Source: Aculops lycopersici (Eukaryota > Arthropoda > Arachnida > Trombidiformes > Eriophyidae). Taken from it: 64,000 nt of DNA. The notes beneath the pieces are model-generated. The model worked only from the letters and a program-made list of their open reading frames with translations. It was not told the origin of the DNA and did no database searches. The translations under genes were made by a program, and so were the position numbers. The DNA is taken from the NCBI GenBank assembly GCA_015350385.1, contig WNKI01000001.1, forward strand, positions 1,047,870 to 1,111,869, in the 5' to 3' direction. This document shows positions 44,801-53,981 of the stretch, piece by piece (position 1 is the stretch's first letter; each line of letters begins with the position of its first letter).

Positions 44801-46453
44801 ATTGAGGAGGAGGAAGAACGTAACCAGTCCTTAATGGAGAGTCGTAAGAAGATGCAAGTTCAAATCGCCGACCTCGAGGAGAGTTTAGCCGAAGAGGAGA
44901 GCGCCAAACAGAAGCTACAACTCGAGAGAATCGCCTTAGACAACAAAATCAAGAAGCTCGAGGAGGATGTGGCCGTCCTCGAGGATACCAACACTCAATT
45001 GACGGCTGACAAGCGAGTTATTGAGGACAAGCTGAAGGAGATTATGCAACAGCAAACGCATGACGAGGACAAATACCAAAAATACGAGACGCTTTGCTTG
45101 GAGGAGACAAAGCAAAAGTTGGCTTTACAAGCTAGATTGCGCCATCTAGAAAGTGAGAAAGAGAGTCTGACGGAGCAATTAGATGAGGCTCGTGAGCACA
45201 AGTCTAATTTAGAGAAACAGTTGGCCATGACGCAACAGCATTTAGCAGAATTCAAGCGCAAATCTCAGGAGGATGGCGAGTTACTTTTCCAGAGTGAGGA
45301 GTTGAGAAAGAAGTTGAAGCAAGATTGTGAATCGTTGCAGGATAAGCTCGACGAGGCTCTAGCAAACGGAAGCAAGTTGGAGAAGTCGAAGAAGAAGTTG
45401 CAAAGTGAGGTTGAGGATTTGACTGTTGAGCTCGAGGTTCAGCGGACCAAGATTGGTGAACTGGAGAAGAAACAAAGGAAGTTTGATAGCATGTTAGCTG
45501 AAGAGAAGGCGCTTAGCGAAAGATACTCACAAGAGAAGGATTTGGCAGAGAAGGAGTCGCGTGATAAAGAGTCGAAGATATTGACATTAGCTAGGACACT
45601 TGAGGATAAGCACCAACAGATTGTGGAGCTCGAGAAGAAGAAGGGGCAATTACAGGTGGAACTGGATGAGTTGGTTAATAATCAAGGTACCACAGCTAAG
45701 AATGTTCATGATTTGGAGAAAGTCAAGCGTTCTCTTGAGGGTCAGGTAGCTGAGCAGAAGACGCAGATTGAGGAATTGGAGGATGACCTTCAAATGGCAG
45801 AGGATGCAAAGTTGAGATTAGAGGTCAATATGCAGGCTCTTAAGTCGCAATACGAGCGAGACCTCCAGTCCCGCGACCAACAAAGCGAGGAGGTCCGTAG
45901 GACATTTATGCGTCAGGTACGCGATTTGGAGGGCGAGCTTGAGGATGAGCGCAAGCAGAGGTCCGCTGCCTTGACGGCTCGGCGGAAGCTTGAGGCTGAT
46001 CTTGGCGAGCTCCAACTACAGCTTGACAATAGCGCCAAACAGCGAGAGGATCTTCTAAAACAAAACAAACGGTTACAAGTCCAACTTAAGGATGTCATGC
46101 GCGAGAGCGAGGATAATAAGGCCGCAAAGGAGAACCTCAATCGGGCTGTTCGCGAGAAGGAGGATATCAATACCCGATTGGGCGCCAAGCTCAATGCCAT
46201 CCAGGAGGAGCTTATGGCTTGCGATCGCGAGCGCCGTTACTCGTACCAGATTGTCAACTTGATTGGCGAGTATATAGATGAGCATCGCGAGCGTGTTGGC
46301 GCTTCCGGTCTCAACAACACCCTAAAGCGCACGAATAGCAGCACCACCACCAACAACAACAACACAAGCCGAACGACCTCGGACTCCCACGAGGAGGATT
46401 CGGAAAGTCCAGCCCCCGCCGCTAGGCAAATGGAGGAGGTTGGCGGCATTTAA
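41807..46453 (+). CDS. Intronless nonmuscle myosin II heavy chain with short rod
   Basis: The 1548-residue ORF has a full myosin II motor: P-loop GESGAGKT (172-179), switch I NDNSSRFGKF (from 308), switch II DIAGFEIFDMNSFEQ, the actin-binding RCIIPNHEKRAG region, and the SH1 helix region RCNGVLEGIRICRQGFPNR. Two IQ motifs (about 860-905) and KVKPLL precede the coiled coil. The sequence is closest to nonmuscle (MYH9/10, fly zipper) heavy chains. Loop 1, between YLAYVASSK and GELEQQLLQANP, is 87 residues of Asn/Ser/Gln-rich sequence where human MYH9 has about eight. The rod is about 570-590 residues, not about 1090: by alignment to remembered MYH9, about 290 residues are missing in the middle and the last 250-300, including the usual filament-assembly region, are replaced by an unrelated end (RRYSYQIVNLIGEYIDEH) and an Asn/Thr tail. 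No introns in 4.6 kb. Motor function looks intact; filament assembly is doubtful. Confidence 0.93.
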   Translation: MPEPMKYLVVDKNVVNDPSQQAEFAAKRLVWVPHESNGFAAASIKSERNDEYEVEILETSKRMYINKDDVQKMNPPKFNKVEDMAELTCLNEASVLHNLKDRYYSGLIYTYSGLFCVVVNPYRRLPVYTDKVIELYKGKKRHEVPPHIFAITESAYRSMLQDREDQSILCTGESGAGKTENTKKVIQYLAYVASSKPRPANTQTSTPSSSVNSIPNLIAGEHQPTNGHQVEAAGGDIAKNDNSIDSKLQKQVLNNNSIHIEDPPNNHQSNSNSKEGYDLYLHSGELEQQLLQANPILEAFGNAKTVKNDNSSRFGKFIRLNFDASGYIAGANIETYLLEKSRTIRQAQDERSFHIFYQFLNGASSEERQEFLLEDVRNYTFLTHGHVPVPGVDDSQEFKHTVKAMGIMGLNKEELSAIFRVVSAVMLFGNMKFKQERNSDQATLPDNTVAQKISHLLGLSVTAMTKAFLTPRIKVGRSHVDRTQTKEQVESAVEAIGKACYERMFKWLVARINKSLDRTRRQGASFIGILDIAGFEIFDMNSFEQLCINYTNEKLQQLFNHTMFVLEQEEYQREGIEWKFIDFSLDLQPTIDLIEKPMGILALLDEECWFPKATDKTFVEKLVASHLSHPKFIKSDFKSTADFSITHYAGKVDYSANQWLTKNMDPLNEDIVQFLQNSSDPFVNQIWKDAEIVGLGATSLNDSAQAPYGGMRTRKGMFRTVSQLYKDQLARLMGTLRNTNPNFVRCIIPNHEKRAGKICAPLVLDQLRCNGVLEGIRICRQGFPNRVPFQEYRQRYELLTPNAIPKGFMDGKLACERMIKALELEPNLYRIGQSKIFFRAGVLAHLEEERDIKISDLIVNFQAFCRGLLARRNYQKRLQQLNAIRIIQRNCAAYLKLRNWSWWRLYTKVKPLLPVADIDRQIMAKDDELRTIREKLERSEVEIKDLEKKLVQILDEKNTIVEQLNQETELCAETEDARVRLAHKKAELEDCVRDLEARIEEEEERNQSLMESRKKMQVQIADLEESLAEEESAKQKLQLERIALDNKIKKLEEDVAVLEDTNTQLTADKRVIEDKLKEIMQQQTHDEDKYQKYETLCLEETKQKLALQARLRHLESEKESLTEQLDEAREHKSNLEKQLAMTQQHLAEFKRKSQEDGELLFQSEELRKKLKQDCESLQDKLDEALANGSKLEKSKKKLQSEVEDLTVELEVQRTKIGELEKKQRKFDSMLAEEKALSERYSQEKDLAEKESRDKESKILTLARTLEDKHQQIVELEKKKGQLQVELDELVNNQGTTAKNVHDLEKVKRSLEGQVAEQKTQIEELEDDLQMAEDAKLRLEVNMQALKSQYERDLQSRDQQSEEVRRTFMRQVRDLEGELEDERKQRSAALTARRKLEADLGELQLQLDNSAKQREDLLKQNKRLQVQLKDVMRESEDNKAAKENLNRAVREKEDINTRLGAKLNAIQEELMACDRERRYSYQIVNLIGEYIDEHRERVGASGLNNTLKRTNSSTTTNNNNTSRTTSDSHEEDSESPAPAARQMEEVGGI

Positions 46454-47590
46454 AAATTTAGCTAAATGTTTTTTATTACTTAAATATAATAATACACACT
46501 TACACACTCCACCTGCAAATTTTAAGAATCGATTGTTTGTAACATTGATGTTTTGAGTTGAGGAAAAGAGGAATGCTCAAGTTCAATTTTAGACATGGGA
46601 AGTGAGGTTTCATTGCGAGGGTATAATTCACTGCTTCCGGCGGCGGGCCGATGACGTCGTCGACGACATCAGCGTTGTCGTCGTCCTGGCTTACTCGAAT
46701 AACAATCGATTGTCTCAATGGCCAAAATGGAATCTTGGAAAAGTGTCTCGCTTAGCTTAAGGGCTTTCGATTTCCTGTTGAGTTTATGGGATTCTGGCCT
46801 CCACCTAATCAGATTTAGTCGTTCGCCTGAGTTAGAATTTAAACTCAAGTATATATTGTGACATTGTAGATTTTCCCATCCCATTTCGTCGCCTCCTCCC
46901 TCTCTCTAATCTATCCCATTAAGTCAAAGGTTAGACGCTGTCGCTAGCTGGGATCTGAACGAGAGTTTCGATCGTAGCATCGAAGGCGATGAAGGCAATT
47001 TTTATCGTACCACCGTCGCCTGGCTTCTCGTTATATCTTCGCTTCAGTGGCCAACGCTCACCTGTTTGCTCCATCTGCATTGAATCAGCTTTCAAGATTC
47101 CTCTCGGGCCCCAGGAGATGAATAAGACACTGAAAGCCTTCCCACTTGGTTAGGGGAGGAGACAATCTCGGCGACAAAAAGGGGGTGGCCTAGAAAAGCG
47201 ACAACAACAACAACGACGATCACGACGACAAGGTAATCGGCGAGCTCAGTCAAGTGCAGCTGCAGGATCAATGCCACTGTCGCAGATCCTTATTTTGCAC
47301 TCGCAACCTCTACAGTCAACCACTGCCCAAGTTGGCGGCGACAATATCGATTTAGATAGTAAGCCACAATGCTATTCTAACAAACATTGCGAATGGTTTA
47401 GGATGGCATCGCCACCCTTGTGTCGCTGGTTATTCTAAATTTTCGCGTCAACGTTCACCTGAACGGATGCTAATTTCGCAGAAAGCCGACTGGTTTTCCA
47501 TTCATTGCTTCCCTCTTCTCTGGTTAGTGAACGAGACTCAAACGATTCGCAACTAGAGCTCTCACCTTCGGCCGGCAGGTGTGGCCATGG

Positions 47591-47598
47591 TATAAATA
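47591..47598 (+). promoter_or_regulatory. Candidate TATA box
   Basis: TATAAATA fits the TATAWAWR consensus and lies in a GC-richer setting (GGCCATGG before it, AGCGCCGA after it). No coding start follows closely; it could serve a non-coding first exon of the mGluR gene 3.5 kb downstream, or be chance. Confidence 0.25.
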
Positions 47599-48203
47599 TA
47601 AGCGCCGATATAAGGAGAGTGCATCATCTACATTTGCGGTGGCAGTCGCGCTGGCGATCTACCTGCAGACCTACCGACCAACGATCCAACCAAATGGAGC
47701 CCAGCTAATGGTGCTCATTTTGAATATAAATTATTTTCGCCTCGCTAAACTTTGATCGCGATGGAAGCGTTGCCAAAGAGTGTAGCGTCCATATTGATGG
47801 TAAGCGAAAGTGTGACCTTATCGATTGGCCGTTGCGTCCACTTGTCCTCCATCGCGATGCCAACCTTTGCTGTGCCGATATTATCCGAGCCTCAGGTGGC
47901 TGGTATGGTGTATTGACTCATATCATGTGAAGCCAAAGAGCGGGAGTGTTGCTAGCTAGCCAGCCGAACACAAAATTGCGAGTGAGTGACCATCGCTCGC
48001 TCGCACGCTCACTCACACTGCAAGTCGCTAGGTACCTGCGCGTTCGTTTGCCGTGTTGCGCTCACTCACACGCTAGCTAGATCGTCGGTTCCTGTTGCGG
48101 CTGCGCCGCTCCTGCAGAGTGACGCTTCAAGTGAGGCAGCTAGCTTGTGGACCAAAAGAGTGAGAGGGAGCAGAAGGGGAGAGTGTCAGCCAGCCAGCCA
48201 GTC

Positions 48204-48230
48204 AGTCGGTTAGTCGGTTAGTCGGTTAGT
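48204..48230. repeat. 8-nt tandem repeat
   Basis: The unit AGTCGGTT is repeated 3.4 times without a mismatch, directly after two to three CAGC/CAGT units. No gene overlaps it. Confidence 0.85.
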
Positions 48231-51085
48231 AGAGGTTTGTGTGTCGTGGTAAGCAATGAGCGTGATTGTGGCGAGGAAAACGGAGATACCACGACAACTC
48301 GAGTTGAAGGGTTGCCTATTGCTTCCGAGAGAAGAGGCAAGGAACTGGAAGGGAACTGAGACGTTTAAGAGATGATTCGTGTTGCGGAACGAAGTCATCC
48401 AAAAAGATTGACGACTTGAGTTCAAGTGAAATTAGTTGAATTCTAAGCATCGGTTTCAAGGGGCTGAGTTGGTGCGAAGGCTTTCGTCGAGTTCAGGGAT
48501 AAGTAAGTGAGCCAGTTTGTATTTGTGTGTTATTGTTATTATTGTTGTTGCTGCTGCTGCTATAGCAGCGCTACCAGTCACCACTTCTACTTGACTGGTT
48601 AGTCTTTCGCGCTGCAAGCTAGCGAGTGAGTCAAGATAATCTTCAATCGATAGAAAGCCCACGCGAGTTTGTATGCTAACTATTTCATTCATTCCAACAC
48701 AACAACTACCTAACTATCGTCGCCGTCGTCGTTGGTGACAGACAAGCGAGTCTTGCAGCTTGACAAGCTCGAACCGCAAATAGCAAATTAATGGTCGGGC
48801 TTGCGTGGCGATAAGTCACTAAGGCACCGAGGAAGCCACACACACAAGCGAGGGCGCCTAGCGCGCCATCAACTGGAAACTGTACTTCAAGTAAAGTTTA
48901 GTTTAGTTGACTGGATACAAGTTTATCAAGATCACCTGACATTTGGAGCGGCGATTGCGGTAGCTGATAGTGGAAGTCGAGCCAAGACCAACAAGTTCAA
49001 CAAAGATCGACCTGCGTCCAGTTTGAATCCAAAGCCATGAGCCAACATTCAGCGTTCGACTGAAGCTTGTTATTGTTAACTCTAACTTTAACTTTTGACT
49101 CACTCAAAGCTGGACGGTTTTTAGATTCACTAAAGTCAGTACAAACCTTGCACTTGTCTAGCTTTGTCTTTTGGGGTTGACGTGGTAAGATTGACATCGA
49201 AATTGAGATCCAACAGAGAGCAGGGGCCTCAAGTGAGAATATACGTCGGCGATCTAAATGTAAAGGAAACGAGAGACAGTTGCGAGAGAAAGTTAAGAGG
49301 CCACGAGTTGGCGAAAGTGAAAGCTAACGAGAGGAAGCAAAAATGTTGTAAGTTATAAATCCAGCTTAACGGATTCATTTTGCATATTGCCACCGAAAGG
49401 ACAAGTCAACGGTGGTACTCGTCTCGTCTTGTCACTGAAAGAAGGAGATTGAGGGGACACACTCTCACCAAATAGAAGAAGGCGTAGTTAAAGAATAGGA
49501 AGTAGGAGGAGAAGGAGAAGAAGAAGTAGAAGGAAAAACCAACGAGCCGAAACGACGACGACAACTGCGAGTCAGCAAACATTTGGAGAAACTGACACTC
49601 GAGTTCGCGAACTCATTGTCTGCTTGTTATGCGAGCAAACTCATATGAAGAGAGTCGACAACAACGGAAGCAACAACAACAACAACAAGGTGACAAAAAT
49701 TCTGTTTAGTGGCGGAATATCTTATAGTCTGATCTGGTGGTGTAACAAACAGCAACTAGCCACGGGCCAGATAAATCAGAGTGGCAGGCGCCCAATTACT
49801 TGTGTATCAACTTCTCGCCCGAATCTTTCTTTCTCCCACTGGCTAACGTCTCGTGAGTCGTGTAGTCTAGTCACTGGGTTGCGAGTTAGATAGAGGGAAA
49901 AAATTGGCCTACTTGGCAGAGTTGCTTCTTGTAGGGAGTTTACGTCACGCTGGATCCAGTTAGCTTTCTCTTTTCTCTTAAGAGTCTCGTTTTCTATCTG
50001 TCTCTCTATGAAGAGGACACTAGCCGACAGTCAATTTCAATTTACTCTCCTCCTAGAAGTCGTCTAAATCTAAATCCAAATCCAAATCTAGATTCACTGA
50101 GCTGGGTTCAAGTGGACAGAGCTGCAAACAGGAAACTATTACCATCGCTGCTGCTGACTCTCAGTTTCAAGTTTCAAAAGCAAGCCACTCTCTCAAAGGG
50201 AGAGACGAATGAGTGGCAGTCGCAAAGACATCACTAGATTTTGAACAAGAAGCTGACTGAACATTTCGCTTAGACGCTTGGAACTCTTTCTGCGCCAGAG
50301 GAAGGAGATAGCTGCTAAAAAGTAAACAAGAAACCGGCAACCAGAAGGGGGCGCCCGACGAGGCAATCAGAAGAAGGGGAAAGTTGCGTAGTAGTGGGGG
50401 CGGTAGTGAAAGTGAAAGCGAGAGTGTATCATTGAAACAAGCGGAGGTCGAGTGGGCAGCACATAGCGACACTGGAGCTCGGCGCTCAAGAGTCAAGAGC
50501 GCTTCCGTTTCACTGACGGAAGGGCCGGGCGATAGTGTGGAAGGCAAACACTAAACTGAAGTCTAGTGATCAAGTGGATTCAAGAGCGACTAAGAGGACG
50601 ACTAAACGCTCAGAGTTGAGCGCAAAGTTTCCGCAAAACGAGAGCTAGAGACCCCACAACAAGCGGGCATCCAACAAGCAAACGAGACAAACACGCAAGT
50701 CCATGAGCTTGGCGCGTGCGAGTCGACCAACTTTTTAGCTTGAACACTCACTCCAACTCGGTGGTTGAGCCAACCAGTTTGCGGCGCCGATTATGTGATC
50801 GCTTCTGGCCGCTGATTCTGGCATGCCGATCACTGGATTCTCTCCCTCTCACCTTGAGCACGCGACCTTTTCCTAGCTGGCGCCTCTCTATTCTTATCAT
50901 TCAAACCAAGCTCCAAACGAGACTTAACTCCACGCTCAACAAGCGAACCAAACTCAAATGCCGTTACCATCGCAGCGTCGGCCTCTCGATCATCGTAATC
51001 GCAATTGAATTGACTCTGCGAACGCAACTCACTAAACACTCGACACACTTTCACCAAAGACGAGCAACTTGAAGAGAGCAAAAAA

Positions 51086-51686
51086 ATGGCAACTTCGGAT
51101 GAACCTCAAATGAGCAGCACGCCGTCGCGACCAGGTGAGCTGGCCGGCCGTTTGGTCGTGATGAAACGGAAGCGCCGGAGACGGGATTGCGCATTTGAGC
51201 GGCCATATTATGATGGCTACACGGGAAGTAGTAAGACAACAACGACTGTGATTTCTCTAGCCACAAGTGGGAAAAGGAAAGGACGAAACAACAACCACCA
51301 CCCACAGTTAATTTTCTCTTCAATTCTAGCCGTTCACTTTCTATTTATGGCCGCAAGTTATTCCCATTCATTTATAACCAAAGTGGAGGCCAAAAAGCCC
51401 GAACCAACAAACTCAATTTTTGATACTATTTTAGGCAAGAGCAGCGAGTCAAATCCAAACCAAGAGCTTAGCCCAACAGCAACATCAACAAGCCAACAGA
51501 ACCAAACTCTCACAAGTGATGCAAATTTAACACAGCAGCAGCAAGTGATTTTTAATCCATCATCAGGAGGCAGCGGCCACTCGCTCGACGCGGCCACACG
51601 AAGCTACCTCAATGGCCAGGCCAGCGATAAGGTCACGCTTCCGGGCGACATTCTACTCGGCGGCCTGTTTCCCATTCACATGAAAG
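51086..51686 (+). CDS. First coding exon of a metabotropic glutamate receptor (partial)
   Basis: The exon encodes 200 residues plus one base and ends at a strong donor (AAAG|GTAAGT, 51687). Its last part, LPGDILLGGLFPIHMKG, is the start of the ligand-binding Venus-flytrap domain of class C receptors; GD(I/L)xLGGLFP(V/I)H fits mGluRs best, with the calcium-sensing receptor as the alternative. Upstream lie a hydrophobic segment (about 74-91), which should act as signal peptide, and a Thr/Gln/Asn-rich linker (about 100-180). The stretch before the hydrophobic segment is unusually long (74 residues) and very basic (MKRKRRRR). The rest of the receptor is not visible downstream, so intron 1 must be longer than 12 kb or the gene is broken. 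The start ATG is the first in a frame with poly(A)-like context just before it. Confidence 0.7.
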
Positions 51687-53936
51687 GTAAGTGGACATAG
51701 CTAGTGTTGTTTCTCTGGTCAATCGATCAATCGATTTTGCGCTGTACTGTGAAATTACCATTTGAGCTGAGGTTTGTTTTTGTTTTTATTCTCGCTTTTG
51801 TTTTTGTGCGATTGAAAGACTGGTGTGTTTCCAAATCAATCGGCCGAATTGATTTGGACCCGGCGGCATCTAGCCCGTTGCTCGTTATGTAGGTCCATCG
51901 ATCAAATAGCTCGCTAGTTTGGAGCTATTTGAACAAAAGTACTCCGTCCACCAAAACGAGCGGTAAACCACTTGTTTTGAGTGGCATTCCAAATTAATCA
52001 AACTCAAAGGATACTGTATTGTCATCACACTTACAGTCGCACTTATACACTAATTCACGTGGTGGCGGTCAGATTTGGACAAGTCTTGTGAGTCTAAAAC
52101 CATGCACTCGGTTTAGATGCTTAGCTCTAGACCGACTCTTTACTCAACTCCCATACATAAAATCTCATCTAGACCAAAGTAGCAGCAGCGACAGCAAGAG
52201 TTTGACTTCTTTGAATAAATCCAATGGCTCGATCAATTTGTATGAGAAAACGACAAGGATAGAATAAATTCTTCTTCCTCTCCCCCTCCCCCTCTTCAAC
52301 TTTTACATACAAGAAAGCACTACCAAATGGACCATTTATCACGCAAATGAATTGGACCAGTCGAGCGGCGAGCCAACTTTTTGGTCTCAGTTTCACTAGC
52401 TATTGCGAGTTTATCTGATGCGACAGGCCAACTTTGAGTCGCCGTTTAAAGGCCTCCATGTAAATATTATCATTTTGAAGCTAACCGCTCGTCCACCAGA
52501 GACCAGATCTAACGGAAATCTCTGAGCCGCTCAATCAAGTGGACGATCGGCGGAGGCGGCGGCAAAGATCGCGAGCACAAAGTTTATTTGCAGTTTAGAT
52601 CACTGTAATAGTGTTGTTGTGTCACTGTGTTTGTGTGTGCGATTGTATTTGCAGTTACGAGGAATCGACCGTTAGATTGAGTTGAGTCGAGCCATTGAGA
52701 GATTGGAATAGCGAGTGCCTAGCGACTTTGGGATGCGGCAAGCTCGACGGTGTTGTAGCCAGTCAAGCGGCCGCGCAAAACAAACTGCGCCGCCGACTTG
52801 AGCCATCACTTCATCTCTGTTGTCGCCACCGTCGCCGCGAGTGTGGGAGTTAGTGTTCCCAAAGATTCGCCGTCGTGAATCGTGTAAGTGATGCACTCGA
52901 TTCATTCCTCTGGGTATCTAGTTGTGCAGTCGGCGACTGGTGGTCGACCGATGGTTTTGTTGGAGACGGCAGCAGCAGTAGCAAACTTGATACATTTCCT
53001 CGCCAATAAGAAGCCAAATCACAGCCAACTCCAATCTCGCCGACTTGGATTTCGATGTAGCAAGGAGAAGAAGAGAGGAATTCGACTTGTAGTTGGCGAC
53101 TTGAGCTCGCGCCGAGGCATCAAATGGTCGTCGACTTTGCCCCTCTTCTTCTCTCACCCACTTGCCTGTCTTTCAGCTCCGTCTATCTTCCTTCCAACTC
53201 TTCCTCACTGCCTGTCTCGCCCCAAAGCAAGTCACCGAGGCAACCTAAAGATCAGCGCGAGTCTATTAGACTTCGAGTTGGTGGCCGGAAGTGGAGGCAC
53301 AGGCGACGGAAGTGTGCGGCCAAGATTCGGGATCCTGTGCGCCTCTAAGTTTTGGTTTGCCTGGTAAAGGCAAAAGCGGTGGCGACGGGACCAACCACAA
53401 CAACCCCTGCCCTCTGAATTCAATTCAACTTGTCAGTGGTGGTGGTGGTGTTGCCGAAATTAGCGCCTCCAACGAGTTGTCGCCTCATCTCACCTTCGAG
53501 CGTCCAGTGAGTCAGGAGCAGCTTTAGTGCCAACCAAGCACCAGCGAGGGAGGCGTGCATTCGGCGTCCTATTATGCGACAGGCGGTCATTGTGAGTCGC
53601 TGCATTGTGCATGGGTGTATGTGAATCGCCACACTCGCTGCCAGTTGGTAGGCTAGATAGCTGACCCGTTCGCTTGGCCGCTAAGGTGAAGCCAAATAGC
53701 TGTTCGCGCTTTGAGGCGCGAGCAGTCGAGTCATTCCAATTGGATCTGACTAAAGAACGACGACGACAACAACAACAACAACAGCAGCAACAAAACAGTA
53801 ACCGCCACCGACGACTACAACTGCCACTAATATTACTGCAAATGCTATAACTGCAAGTAGCAAGCCGCAGGAACAACGACAACAGAGAGAGGGAGAGAGA
53901 GAACAGCAACCGGCGCATGAATGCGGCCGGAGCAGC

Positions 53937-53981
53937 GAGTGACCTAGCGACCACCGACCACCGACCATCGCTAGGTCACTC
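53937..53981. repeat. Perfect 14-bp hairpin with repeated 17-nt loop
   Basis: The arm GAGTGACCTAGCGA and its exact reverse complement flank a 17-nt loop made of the repeated word CCACCGA. It lies in the probable intron. Confidence 0.9.

Larger units (their letters stand above)
46454..51085. other. 4.6-kb region upstream of the mGluR exon
   Basis: No ORF resembles a known protein. Contents: the 3' UTR of myosin II (no perfect AATAAA found), a consensus-like TATA box at 47591-47598, an 8-nt tandem repeat at 48204-48230, CAGC/GCCA tandems just before it, and purine-rich GAGA-type sequence around 49440-49540. The right part is probably promoter and 5' UTR of the receptor gene. Confidence 0.5.

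Noticed and set aside
48204..48230. AGTCGGTT tandem as an interstitial telomere repeat
   Set aside because: The unit does not match the arthropod TTAGG repeat and has under four copies; ordinary slippage is enough.
53490..53954. 154-codon minus-strand frame with a nine-Cys run
   Set aside because: The Cys and Leu/Ser runs are products of CAACAG and GAGA-type simple repeats; no domain is visible. Not treated as a Cys-rich peptide gene.
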